NCBI RefSeq assembly: GCF_004358105.1
Contig: NZ_SMYL01000010.1
Span: 85,786-149,785, forward strand
From: Sapientia aquatica
GTDB lineage: Bacteria; Pseudomonadota; Gammaproteobacteria; Burkholderiales; Burkholderiaceae_D
Direction: 5' to 3'
DNA: 64,000 nucleotides
The notes under the pieces were generated by a model. That model had not been told where the DNA came from, did not search any database, and saw only the letters and a program-made list of their open reading frames with translations. Below are positions 17,093 to 26,716 of this stretch, piece after piece (within the stretch, counting starts at the first letter, position 1; every line of letters begins with the position of its first letter). The position numbers were made by a program, and so were the translations under genes.

Positions 17093-19588
17093 TTAGCCGT
17101 TGCGTGATTGGTGGCTGGAAGTGCTTTGGTTCTTCCACCACGCTTCAAATTGATCCAGCTCCATCGCCTCAGAAATATAAAATCCCTGCACGAAGTCGCA
17201 GTCTAAATCGACCAGCATGTCCCACTCATCGGCATTTTCCACGCCTTCTGCAACGATGGATAGACCGAGCTGATGGCCCAAACTGATAATCGATTTGAGT
17301 AAGACAAATCCGGTATCTTCGCTGCTGAATTTTTTCACAAATGAGCGATCGATTTTGAGTTCCGAGACGGGCATTTTTTGCAGATAGGCCAGCGACGAAT
17401 AGCCAGTGCCAAAATCATCAATCGAAATCGAAAAACCTAAATTGCATAAACCGTGCATCACTTCCAACGCGGCGATGGGGTTGTTCATCGCGCTGTGTTC
17501 GGTGATCTCGAAACGGATATCAGCGGGATTGGCGCGATGTTCGATCAATAATTGCTCGAGTAACTTGAGTAGCGCAGTGTCGTCCAAATCAAAGGCCGAC
17601 AAATTGACACCCAACTGAATTGGTGTGCCGTTGGCGCGGAGCAGTGCCACGATGTCCATTGCTTCGCTCAGTACCCATTTAGTAATCATGCGAATGCAAC
17701 CGGTTTTTTCGGCGAAGGGAATAAAGTGTTCCGGCGCGATCAAGCCGCGGGTCGGGTGTTCCCATCGAATCAGTGCTTCGGCACTCACCATTCCTCCATC
17801 AGCCATACGGATTTTGGGTTGCAGATAGAGTCGGAACTCATTGTTGCTAATCGCTTGGCTAATCCCCGACATCAATCCCAAATCACCTTGTCTGCCGACT
17901 TCCAACACTTTGTCGTATTCAACCCAATCCAGTCGATAGGTGCGGGCCACGTCTAAGGCAATTTCGGCGTTACGAAGTAAGTTGGTCACGGATAAATTTT
18001 CGGACGATGTGTCCGACAATTCACGCTCCCGCGCGGCCCCGATAGCCAGCGCCAAGTCAACGATTTGACCATTTACCTGCGCGGGATAACTAAATACTTG
18101 GTGTAACTTCTCCAGTACGTTGGCTAATTGACTATCGGTCGTCAGCAAACAAAATTGATCTGTATGCAAGCGGGCGATGTGCTCGGCGCCGACCGACGAT
18201 AAGCGTCGTCCAACTTCAGCCAATAATTGGTCGCCAATCTTAATACCAAGTGCTTCGTTGATCTCGCGAAAGCGTTTGACGTTGACCGCCAGCACAACCA
18301 GATCGAAGCCGATGGAGTGCTGGTTGATTTTTATCTGCTGCAAGGATTCACGATTAGGCAAACCGGTGACGACATCGTGCATTTTGAGGTAATGCTTTTC
18401 TTGGCGTAAAGTCAAAGAACGTCCGGCCAAAATTCCTAAAAACATCAACGGCAGCAGCAAATCCGAAGCAAGGCTGAACCAGTCGTTATTACTTGAAATC
18501 GTCCAAGGAATTCCAACGCCAGTGAGATCGTAGGCAAAGTCGGGAATCCATAGCAGCGTGCTCGGGATATTGCTGATTAATAAAATCAAGCAATTCGAAT
18601 TGCCTTTGCGCCAGCCGCGCCAGCACGCTATGTAGATCAACGGGATAGAAATTAAATTGAGCAAACTATTGGTGTGATCGGCTGGCTGCGCGTCGAAATA
18701 CCAGAGCGGAAACAACAGGAAAAAACCAACCACGCAAAATTGCAAAACCCGACCGATTTGCAACGAGTGGGTAGAAAAGCGGCCCAAGCGCATGAGTACG
18801 ATTAAATTTAACCCGTTCGATAGTGAATACATCGCACTAAACCAAATCCACGCCAACCAAGGAGAATGAAGAAAGTGCTGGGGTAGCAGCAGATAAAAAG
18901 CGTTGCCAGCGGCAAAGCTCAGGGCATAAAGCGAAAACAAAGCGTAATTAAGACTGCGCAGTGCAAGCGCAAACATGATGGCGATGAAAGCAATAAGCAG
19001 TAATGCTGCGAAGCTTGCGTACTGAAAGTCTTCATGCCGTTGATCCTGCGCCAAGGTCATCGTGAGATCGACAATTTCAATCGGCACTGACCGTTGGTAG
19101 TCATCGTAGCGATCCATGGTGAGTTTGGCATACAGCGCATCGCCCGTTGGGATTGCTCGGGTAAACAAGGCGCGCTTGATGGTCTCGATGGCGTTGACTT
19201 GTTGACCATATCGATCTACCGAACCCAACACGATTCCTTGCGCATCAATTAGGTCAACGCGCACGCGATTGGTAAAAAACGACAGCGCCTGCCCGGTCGC
19301 TGGAACTTGTCCTGCCAACGCTTTAATCCGCGCCCAGCAAGTTGTGCCTCCGGGCTTAAGATCCACAGTGTTGTCGTTTGCTACTTTCCAGCCCTCCTTG
19401 GGTGGAATGGTACCTAGGGCTTCTTGTGTCGGCGCGCAACGGTAGTCCACCGATATCGCCTCAGCGTGGCAGTTTATCGACGGATAAGCCAGCAAAGCGA
19501 ACATGAGTAATGCTAGCTTGCCCAGCCGCGCTAAATATAAGGAATCTGCTAAGTCAAAAAACATTTTTCTTATTCTGCTTACATGCAT
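17093..19588 (-). CDS. Membrane GGDEF-EAL protein with 7TM-DISM-like sensor and degenerate GGDEF
   Basis: The 831-residue protein has a signal-like N-terminus, a periplasmic domain of about 150 residues and seven hydrophobic helices (about residues 185-390, 7TMR-DISM layout). A GGDEF-type domain and an EAL domain follow. The GGDEF signature is replaced by HTDQF (in IARLHTDQFCLLT), so cyclase activity is unlikely. The EAL domain keeps the EALIRW motif (SAEALIRWEHP), the SIDDFGTGYSSL loop 6 motif and KIDRSFVKKF, so it should be an active cyclic-di-GMP phosphodiesterase. It is monocistronic. Loss of the cyclase site may leave GTP binding as an activating input, as in known hybrids. Confidence 0.92.
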   Translation of the reverse strand: MHVSRIRKMFFDLADSLYLARLGKLALLMFALLAYPSINCHAEAISVDYRCAPTQEALGTIPPKEGWKVANDNTVDLKPGGTTCWARIKALAGQVPATGQALSFFTNRVRVDLIDAQGIVLGSVDRYGQQVNAIETIKRALFTRAIPTGDALYAKLTMDRYDDYQRSVPIEIVDLTMTLAQDQRHEDFQYASFAALLLIAFIAIMFALALRSLNYALFSLYALSFAAGNAFYLLLPQHFLHSPWLAWIWFSAMYSLSNGLNLIVLMRLGRFSTHSLQIGRVLQFCVVGFFLLFPLWYFDAQPADHTNSLLNLISIPLIYIACWRGWRKGNSNCLILLISNIPSTLLWIPDFAYDLTGVGIPWTISSNNDWFSLASDLLLPLMFLGILAGRSLTLRQEKHYLKMHDVVTGLPNRESLQQIKINQHSIGFDLVVLAVNVKRFREINEALGIKIGDQLLAEVGRRLSSVGAEHIARLHTDQFCLLTTDSQLANVLEKLHQVFSYPAQVNGQIVDLALAIGAARERELSDTSSENLSVTNLLRNAEIALDVARTYRLDWVEYDKVLEVGRQGDLGLMSGISQAISNNEFRLYLQPKIRMADGGMVSAEALIRWEHPTRGLIAPEHFIPFAEKTGCIRMITKWVLSEAMDIVALLRANGTPIQLGVNLSAFDLDDTALLKLLEQLLIEHRANPADIRFEITEHSAMNNPIAALEVMHGLCNLGFSISIDDFGTGYSSLAYLQKMPVSELKIDRSFVKKFSSEDTGFVLLKSIISLGHQLGLSIVAEGVENADEWDMLVDLDCDFVQGFYISEAMELDQFEAWWKNQSTSSHQSRNG

Positions 19589-20200
19589 AAGGTTTGCCGA
19601 TTGGGGACAACGATCAGGTGATTTGCATTAAAACGATTTATTTGGGTTGCCATTGGTGCGAAGGCGGTTGTGCCGGACTAAACCACCTCTGCATGTTGGG
19701 AAACTGCTGCACCCAGCACTCTGGCGCGGTTGGCGAATTAGTTTCGATCTGTTTAAATAAATTCGCCATGGTGGACAGCCTCGCAATGCGACCAAAAACG
19801 GTTGCACATTCTAACCTGCCATCCGTACAGTTCTGGAACATTTAATATCTTAAAAGACAATTTACGCGACAAAAAATAGCTAAAAAATAATTAAAAGCAG
19901 AAAATCACCCGCACCAGCCATGCTAAGTAGTCTAGTCCAGCAGTCCAAAAAACCTAGAAACTTTTAGGGCATCACTTTAAATGATACCCATATCCAAATC
20001 ACCTATTTCCGCCTAAACTGATTTCTACCTACACTTCAATCCCACAGCAGATGTCCACGTTTTTTTGGTAGCAGATCGATGGGGTTGTTGTAAAATGTCG
20101 CACCTGCCGATACCTCGGCTTTCGTCAAATAGTTAGCAATTGTCTTACCCGACTTTTCAGCGTCTTATTTGTCACTCTAAACAATCAATTTGGAAAACTT
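19589..20200. other. Intergenic region upstream of the indolepyruvate oxidoreductase gene
   Basis: This is about 610 bases. The only frame worth naming is the small minus-strand ORF at 19638-19769. The part from 19845 to 20200 is AT-rich and shows no gene; it should contain the promoter for the gene starting at 20201. Confidence 0.5.
19638..19769 (-). CDS. Possible small protein, 43 aa
   Basis: The frame starting MANLFKQIETNSPTAPECWV has a GAGG nine bases before its ATG at 19769. It ends in a proline/glutamine-rich tail. No family is recognised and no neighbouring context supports it. It could be a chance ORF. Confidence 0.25.
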   Translation of the reverse strand: MANLFKQIETNSPTAPECWVQQFPNMQRWFSPAQPPSHQWQPK

Positions 20201-23200
20201 ATGTCAACTTCAGTCCTTGTGGAATCTGCTGGTTCCGCGCTCGCACCTGTTTCCCTAGACGACAAATACACCGCCACCAATGGCATGATTTATTTGTCCG
20301 GCGTCCAAGCTCTGGTGCGCCTGCCTTTGATGCAACGCCAACGCGATTTAGCGGCCGGTTTAAACACCGCTGGATTTATTTCTGGCTATCGCGGTTCTCC
20401 GCTGGGCGGCCTCGATCAAACGCTGTGGAAGACCAAAAAATACCTCGAATCGCAACATGTAAAGTTCGTCCCCGGCGTCAACGAGGATTTAGCCGCGACC
20501 GCGGTATGGGGCACCCAGCAAGTCGATTTGATTGGCCCGTCTAACTACGATGGCGTGTTTGCGCTGTGGTACGGTAAAGGCCCAGGCGTGGATCGTTGCG
20601 GCGACGTGTTTAAGCACATGAATCATGCGGGTACGTCCAAAAACGGCGGCGTGATTTTGGTCGCTGGTGACGATCACGGAGCGTATTCATCGACCTTGCC
20701 GCATCAGTCTGACCATATGTTTTCCGCCGCGATGATCCCGATGCTGTATCCGTGCAATGTGCAGGAATATTTGGATTTAGGTTTGCACGCTTGGGCCATG
20801 TCGCGCTTCTCGGGTTGCGTGGTGGGCTTTAAAGCCTTGGCCGATACGGTCGAATCGAGCGCCTCGATTGATGCTGATCCCTTCCGCCTCAAGATCACTA
20901 TCCCAGAAGATTTCGTCATGCCAGCAGGTGGCTTAAATGCGCGGTTAACGACGGAGACTTTAGGCATCGAAGCGCGTAAGCAAGAAGCGCTGATGCAAGA
21001 CTACAAAATCTATGCTGCGCTAGCTTATGCGCGCGCCAATAAACTCAATCACACCACCATTGACAGCCCACATGCCAAGCTCGGCATCATCGCTTCGGGT
21101 AAATCGTATCTGGACGTGTTGGAAGCAATGGAAGAACTCGGTATTGATGAAAAATTCGCCGCCGAGATTGGCATTCGCTTATACAAAGTTTCCATGCCTT
21201 GGCCGCTGGAGCCAGACGGCGTGCGCGAATTCGCGCGTGGCTTGGATGAGATTTTGGTGGTGGAAGAAAAACGTCAAATCGTTGAATACCAGCTCAAAGA
21301 ACAACTCTACAACTGGCGCGATGATGTGCGTCCGCGCGTGATCGGTAAGTTCGACGAAAAAGGCGAGTGGGTGCATCCACGCGGCGATTGGTTGTTGACC
21401 TCTAAGGCCGATTTTTCGGTCGCGCAAATTGCGCGTGTGATTTCAGCGCGGATTGCGCGCTTCCATACCAGCGATTTGATCAAAGCGCGCTTGGCATTTT
21501 TGGAAGCTAAAGACGTCGTTTTGAAAAAAACCGTGGACACGCCGGCCCGCCCAGCGTTTTATTGTTCTGGCTGTCCGCATAACACGTCCACCAAAGTGCC
21601 GGAGGGCAGCTTGGCCTTAGCCGGCATCGGCTGCCACGTGATGGCGACCGCGATTTATCCTGAGCACAATAAAACCACCACCCACATGGGCGGCGAAGGT
21701 GCGCCGTGGATTGGGCAAGCGCCGTTTTCTAAATTGCCGCACGTGTTTGCCAACTTGGGGGATGGTACTTATTTTCATTCCGGCTATTTAGCGATCCGCG
21801 CTGCGGTGGCGGCCAAGGTCAACATTACTTATAAGATTTTGTACAACGACGCGGTAGCCATGACCGGTGGACAACCAGTCGATGGCACGATTAGTGTGCA
21901 GATGATGGCGCAGCAAATGGCGGCCGAAGGCGTTAAGCGCATTGCGCTAGTGACCGAAGATTTAAGCCGTTACGACGAACGCGAAGGCTTGCCAGAAATC
22001 GTCACGCTGCACGACCGCAAAGACATGGATGCGGTACAACGCGAGTTGCGCGAATTCGTCGGCGCGTCGGTCATTATTTACGATCAAACCTGCGCCGCAG
22101 AAAAACGTCGTCGCCGCAAAAAAGGCCAATTCGCCGATCCAGATCAGCGCATGTTCATCAACGATGCGGTGTGCGAAGGTTGCGGCGATTGCGGCGTGCA
22201 ATCGAATTGCGTGTCGATTCTGCCACTAGAAACCGAGTTGGGTCGCAAACGGGTGATCGATCAATCCACCTGCAACAAAGATTATTCTTGCGTCAAAGGC
22301 TTTTGCCCAAGTTTTGTCACCGTTGAAGGCGGCAAGCTGAAAAAATCCAAAGCCGGGACCGCCAAGCAAGACGATTTCCCCGCTTTGCCCGAACCAGTTT
22401 TGCCTGCCTGCGAATCGGCTTATAACATTTTGTTAAACGGTATCGGCGGCACCGGCGTCATTACGATTGGCGCCTTAATCGGTATGGCCGCACATTTGGA
22501 AAGCAAAGGCGTGTCGGTGTTGGACATGACCGGTATGTCGCAAAAAAATGGCTCGGTAACTTCGCACATTCGCATTACTTCGCATCCTGGCAAACTGCGG
22601 GCACAACGTATTGCGACCGGTGAAGCGGATTTGGTGTTAGGTTGCGATATTTTGACCACCGGCGCGTTTGATGCGATTTCCAAAATGCGTCCTGGTCGCA
22701 CGCGCGCCGTGGTCAACATTGACCAAACACCAATCGGCACTTTTGCACAGCAACCTGATTGGCAGTTCCCGCAGCAATCAGTGCAAGCGCTGATTAAAGA
22801 ATCGGTCGATGGCAATGTCGATTTTATCGACGCAACCAAATTGGCTACCGCGTTGATGGGCGACTCGATTGCTACCAACTTATTCATGCTCGGTTTCGCC
22901 TACCAAAAAGGTGCGATTCCGTTGTCCGAAGCGGCTCTATTGCGTGCGATTGAACTCAACGGTGTCGCAGTGGAATCGAATAAAAAGAGTTTCTTGTGGG
23001 GTCGCCGCGCTGCGGTCGATCTAGCGGCAGTAGAAAAAGTTGCCATGCCAAGCAAACCTATCGTGCTGCAAATGCCCGAGAGCTTGGATAAATTAATCCA
23101 ACGCCGCGTTGCTCTGCTGACCGATTACCAAAACAGCGCCTACGCCGCACGTTATGAAGCCTTGGTCAATCAAGTCAAACAAGCCGAAGAAAAGCTAGGC

Positions 23201-23737
23201 AAGGGCAACAAACTCGCTACCGCCGTAGCCAAATACGCCTATAAATTAATGGCCTATAAAGACGAATACGAAGTGGCGCGTTTGTACACCAACGGCGAGT
23301 TCGCGGACAAACTAAAAGCCCAGTTTGAAGGCGACTTCAGCGTCAAATTTAATTTAGCCCCGCCGCTGTTTTCTAAGAAAGACAACGCCGGTCATTTGGT
23401 TAAAGCGCAGTACGGTTCGTGGGTGTGGCAAGCGTTTAAAGTGCTGGCTAAATTTAAATCCATACGCGGAACGGCGTTGGATTTATTTGGCTACACCGAT
23501 GAACGCAAAGCTGAACGTAAATTGGCTGCCGATTACCAACAAATGATCGCGCAATTAGTCGCTAATTTGGATGCGCAAAACTACGATGTGGCGCTCAAGC
23601 TGGCTAACTTACCAGAGCAGGTGCGCGGCTTTGGACATGTTAAAGAGAAGGCGATGCGGGAGTATTATGCGCAGGTTGATCACCTCACTCGATTAACACC
23701 AGCGGAACAAAGTTCCGCAAAGCTCGTTGCTGCGTAA
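20201..23737 (+). CDS. Indolepyruvate ferredoxin oxidoreductase, alpha and beta subunits fused
   Basis: At 1178 residues this is the fused proteobacterial form of indolepyruvate:ferredoxin oxidoreductase, which oxidatively decarboxylates arylpyruvates to aryl-acetyl-CoA using thiamine diphosphate. The N-terminal half carries the pyrimidine-binding region (ISGYRGSPLGGLDQTLWK). The thiamine-diphosphate part shows CSGCPHNTST, GIGCHVMA, MGGEGAPWIGQ and NLGDGTYFHSG. Iron-sulfur cysteines follow in CEGCGDCGVQSNC and CNKDYSCVKGFCP. The C-terminal gamma-type domain has GIGGTGVITIGALIG. It probably serves degradation of aromatic or branched-chain amino acids. It is monocistronic, with a strong terminator 22 bases after the stop. 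Confidence 0.95.
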   Translation: MSTSVLVESAGSALAPVSLDDKYTATNGMIYLSGVQALVRLPLMQRQRDLAAGLNTAGFISGYRGSPLGGLDQTLWKTKKYLESQHVKFVPGVNEDLAATAVWGTQQVDLIGPSNYDGVFALWYGKGPGVDRCGDVFKHMNHAGTSKNGGVILVAGDDHGAYSSTLPHQSDHMFSAAMIPMLYPCNVQEYLDLGLHAWAMSRFSGCVVGFKALADTVESSASIDADPFRLKITIPEDFVMPAGGLNARLTTETLGIEARKQEALMQDYKIYAALAYARANKLNHTTIDSPHAKLGIIASGKSYLDVLEAMEELGIDEKFAAEIGIRLYKVSMPWPLEPDGVREFARGLDEILVVEEKRQIVEYQLKEQLYNWRDDVRPRVIGKFDEKGEWVHPRGDWLLTSKADFSVAQIARVISARIARFHTSDLIKARLAFLEAKDVVLKKTVDTPARPAFYCSGCPHNTSTKVPEGSLALAGIGCHVMATAIYPEHNKTTTHMGGEGAPWIGQAPFSKLPHVFANLGDGTYFHSGYLAIRAAVAAKVNITYKILYNDAVAMTGGQPVDGTISVQMMAQQMAAEGVKRIALVTEDLSRYDEREGLPEIVTLHDRKDMDAVQRELREFVGASVIIYDQTCAAEKRRRRKKGQFADPDQRMFINDAVCEGCGDCGVQSNCVSILPLETELGRKRVIDQSTCNKDYSCVKGFCPSFVTVEGGKLKKSKAGTAKQDDFPALPEPVLPACESAYNILLNGIGGTGVITIGALIGMAAHLESKGVSVLDMTGMSQKNGSVTSHIRITSHPGKLRAQRIATGEADLVLGCDILTTGAFDAISKMRPGRTRAVVNIDQTPIGTFAQQPDWQFPQQSVQALIKESVDGNVDFIDATKLATALMGDSIATNLFMLGFAYQKGAIPLSEAALLRAIELNGVAVESNKKSFLWGRRAAVDLAAVEKVAMPSKPIVLQMPESLDKLIQRRVALLTDYQNSAYAARYEALVNQVKQAEEKLGKGNKLATAVAKYAYKLMAYKDEYEVARLYTNGEFADKLKAQFEGDFSVKFNLAPPLFSKKDNAGHLVKAQYGSWVWQAFKVLAKFKSIRGTALDLFGYTDERKAERKLAADYQQMIAQLVANLDAQNYDVALKLANLPEQVRGFGHVKEKAMREYYAQVDHLTRLTPAEQSSAKLVAA

Positions 23738-23758
23738 TCGAGCAAACTAAGTTGGGGA

Positions 23759-23789
23759 AAAAAAGGCTGATATTGCATCAGCCTTTTTT
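23759..23789 (+). terminator. Intrinsic terminator of the oxidoreductase gene
   Basis: A perfect 13-bp stem (AAAAAAGGCTGAT paired with ATCAGCCTTTTTT) with the 5-base loop ATTGC and a T-run lies 22 bases after the stop at 23737. Confidence 0.92.
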
Positions 23790-23973
23790 GTTGCGGTTGG
23801 CATCATGTGCGATGAGCGAAATGCCGCGCTGGCACCGAAGCGGTTAATTTTTCTGCGATTCAAAATCTACACGTGCTCACCTACTGACATCACTATAAGC
23901 CACCCAGCGGCTTATTCTGGATTCGATAATCGTGTTCTAACTCACGCATTTTTTTGCGTTTGCAGTTAGTCTG

Positions 23974-24054
23974 CTAATAATTAAATAAGCGCGTCATCGC
24001 TTTAGTCACGCTAGCTTGATCATCGACCAAAAAAACCGTTGCTCGCTCGGTCAT
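23974..24054 (-). pseudogene. Truncated N-terminus of a FixJ/TodT-type response regulator
   Basis: An ATG at 24054 overlaps the stop of the histidine kinase (ATGA arrangement) and opens a 26-codon frame beginning MTERATVFLVDDQASVTKAM and ending with a TAG stop at 23974-23976. VFLVDDQASVTKAMTRLF is the first strand and helix of a FixJ-type receiver, with the acidic DD pair. The rest of the receiver and the LuxR-type DNA-binding domain are missing, and nothing resembling them follows in the next 230 bases. The translational coupling shows this was the kinase's cognate regulator and has been deleted. Confidence 0.7.
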
Positions 24055-26474
24055 AACGGTACCGTAATTGCTGGTAGCGCAAAGCGGAAACTAGCCCCTT
24101 GTCGGTCAACATCGGGTTTAGTTTGGTACCAAAGTTGGCCGTGGTTGGCTTCAATAATACTTTTACAAATCGATAGCCCTAAGCCTAATCCGTGGTCTTT
24201 GGTGCTGTAAAAAGCGTCGAAGACTTTTTGTTGTAGCGCATCGGGCACGCCCGCGCCGTGGTCGCTGACGCTGACTTCGATTTGGTCGTGCTGATTTACA
24301 TAAGTCTTGATTTCGATAATTCGGCTCTGCAGCTCGATTGCCGCGATCGCGTCGCAGGCGTTGTGGATTAGGTTGATTAAGACCTGCTCAATTTGCAGCG
24401 GGTCAGCCAGCACCGGCGGGATATTTTCTTGTAGCTCAAACAGCAGTGTCGCGCCTTGATTGATGACGTCGTTACGAACTAGGCGCACGACCTGGTATAC
24501 CACTTGATTGATATCGACGCGCTGCAGGTCGCCTGGCTGCTTTTCAAATAAACGGCGCAAGCGGCGGATGATCTCGCCCGCACGTTTATCCTCAGAGACT
24601 ACGTCGTCCAAGATTTCGCTGACTTTGGCCACATCACAATTAGGTCGGGCCAAATAGCGCAGTGCGGCTTGGGCGTTGCTCAAAATCGCGGTCAATGGTT
24701 GATTAATTTCGTGCGCAATCGCGGCGGATAATTCGCCCATTGCTGCCACGCGCGATAACTGCATGACTTCCATTTGCTTTTGTTGTAGCTCTAGTTCGAT
24801 CTCTTTGCGTTCTGAAATATCGATGGCGATGCCGCGGCTCATGAACGGCTGCTGCTGCTCATCTACTTCAACCTGCCACACCACAGCGATCCAACGATTG
24901 AGATTGGGGCCTAGCACGCGGAACTCGGATTTAAAACGCTCTTGCCGATCGATTTGGTAGGAATTAGCCATCTCAAAGACCTGCAGCCGATCAGCCGGAT
25001 GCACGCGCTCGATGATGGTTTCCATTTGGATCGGTTGATCGGTACTGAAACCGAATAGCTTTCTAAATTGGGTTGATCCCCAGATCTGATTGGTTTTGAT
25101 ATCGCGTATCCACGTGCCGAGTTTGGTCACGTCGCTGACCATTTTTAAACTGATCTGAATATCGCGTAAATCATTTTCGTTCGATTGCAAGCGTTGCGAG
25201 ATTTTGAGCTCGCGGCTGCGCCGTTCGCGCTCGGACTCGGTAATATCGCGCAGCATAATGATGACCGAATCGTAGGTGCAGAGCGCTGCTCTAGCTTCAT
25301 AATGCCGATCACCAAAGCCTGCATACGGAACGCTGTATTGGAATACTTGTACAGAATTTGTTTTGACCACCGAATCGAGCGCGTTGAAATAGAGTTGCGC
25401 GATGTCCGGCGGAAGAATATTGCGTGCGTTATGCCCGACAATATCGGTTTTGGTGAGGCCAAAAAAATCGTTCGCCCCAATGTGCGCTTCTAAAATCAGC
25501 ATTTCGCAATTGAGCGTCAAAATAATATCGGGAACCGCTTTCAAAATAGCGCGGTTTTTGGCTTCGCTGCTTATTAAGGCCAATTGGGCGCGCTTGATCA
25601 AACTAATGTCGGTCACCAGCGCCACAAAGCCCACCACCACATCATCGACTTTGTGCGCGATGTATTGCGCCAAGGTGTGTCCGGTGCTGCCGTCCGCTTT
25701 GATTAAGGTACGCTCAAATTGCTGATCGGTGCCGCGCAAAACGGCGTTGATGTAATCCGAATTTTTTAGGAATAGCTCGTCGCCCAGCAACTCTTTTATA
25801 TGCAGATTACGCATTTCTTCTGGACTGCGATTAAACCAGGTCGAGTACTGATTGTTGGCGTAAATGCAGCGTAAATCGGCGCTCCAATAGGCCAACATAC
25901 TGGGCAAATTATTGGCCACAATATCGCTAAAAAAATGACTATCGATACGATTAATGATGGCGGTGTGACGATCGGTAATGTCAGTGATTCTGGCTTGAAT
26001 GTGCGGAAATTGACCGTCCGTATCGACGCGTTGGCACTCAAGTAATAACAACACAGTTTGCTGGTTGATGCGCGCTTTGGCGGTGAATGTGCGCGGCGTG
26101 GCGTTGGCCAGTACTTCGGTTAATTGGTGCTGAAACAAGCCGTGTTCTTCTGCAAAAAAATTCGCGATGGGGCTTTTGATGACTGTTTCAGGTGCGACTT
26201 TGAGTAGCGCGCAAGCTGCGCGATTGGCTAATACCACTTGGCCCGCCGAATTGAGCAGCACTTGTGCTTGCGGCAGACTATTCAATGCGTTGCGGAAGAG
26301 CTGTTGTTCTCTTTCGAATTTGGCTAATTTTTCCTGCAACTCAGCGATTAATCGTTGTTCACTGCTGGGATTGGTGGTGGCGGCGTTAGCGCTGGAAGTG
26401 GAATCGATCGTCATAAACTTGCTAGGTAATTTTGCCCTAATCAGTTGGCCGAGCAGTGAATTGCGTTTTGTCAT
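24051..26474 (-). CDS. Cytoplasmic multi-PAS sensor histidine kinase (FixL/TodS-like)
   Basis: About 807 residues from ATG 26474; a TTG at 26507 and an ATG at 26414 are other possible starts. There are no membrane helices. Four PAS-like domains lie in series (ALNSLPQAQVLLNSAGQVVL; ANNLPSMLAYWSADLRCIYA; LKAVPDIILTLNCEMLILEA; LGTWIRDIKTNQIWGSTQF). They are followed by a HisKA domain with the phosphoacceptor in AAIAHEINQPLTAILSN and an ATPase domain (NLIHNACDAI, DHGAGVP, GLGLGLSIC). The HEINQPL box is that of FixL and DctB-type kinases. Its cognate regulator gene, which overlaps the stop, is reduced to a stub. The stand-alone receiver at 26717 may be an alternative partner. Confidence 0.93.
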   Translation of the reverse strand: MTKRNSLLGQLIRAKLPSKFMTIDSTSSANAATTNPSSEQRLIAELQEKLAKFEREQQLFRNALNSLPQAQVLLNSAGQVVLANRAACALLKVAPETVIKSPIANFFAEEHGLFQHQLTEVLANATPRTFTAKARINQQTVLLLLECQRVDTDGQFPHIQARITDITDRHTAIINRIDSHFFSDIVANNLPSMLAYWSADLRCIYANNQYSTWFNRSPEEMRNLHIKELLGDELFLKNSDYINAVLRGTDQQFERTLIKADGSTGHTLAQYIAHKVDDVVVGFVALVTDISLIKRAQLALISSEAKNRAILKAVPDIILTLNCEMLILEAHIGANDFFGLTKTDIVGHNARNILPPDIAQLYFNALDSVVKTNSVQVFQYSVPYAGFGDRHYEARAALCTYDSVIIMLRDITESERERRSRELKISQRLQSNENDLRDIQISLKMVSDVTKLGTWIRDIKTNQIWGSTQFRKLFGFSTDQPIQMETIIERVHPADRLQVFEMANSYQIDRQERFKSEFRVLGPNLNRWIAVVWQVEVDEQQQPFMSRGIAIDISERKEIELELQQKQMEVMQLSRVAAMGELSAAIAHEINQPLTAILSNAQAALRYLARPNCDVAKVSEILDDVVSEDKRAGEIIRRLRRLFEKQPGDLQRVDINQVVYQVVRLVRNDVINQGATLLFELQENIPPVLADPLQIEQVLINLIHNACDAIAAIELQSRIIEIKTYVNQHDQIEVSVSDHGAGVPDALQQKVFDAFYSTKDHGLGLGLSICKSIIEANHGQLWYQTKPDVDRQGASFRFALPAITVPL

Positions 26475-26716
26475 GAAACGCTCAACTACCAAGCCAAATC
26501 TCGTCAATCCAGCTTAGATGGATTTTGACGATTTTCAATTGATTTGTTAAACCACGTGCGGTGCAGCAAGGGGAGGGGAGGGAGGAATTTGACTAGGAAC
26601 AGTCGCTGCGTCTAGCCACAGCGCGATGCAATTTTTGGCGTGTTGCATCGCTGACTTTTAGAATTTTGTGCTAATTAATTGCGAAAAATTAGTATGGGTG
26701 AGTTGAGAACTCGACC

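Noticed and set aside
24051..26507. TTG at 26507 as the kinase start
   Set aside because: It has no ribosome binding site and adds only eleven residues outside any domain. ATG 26474 is preferred, though the choice is not certain.
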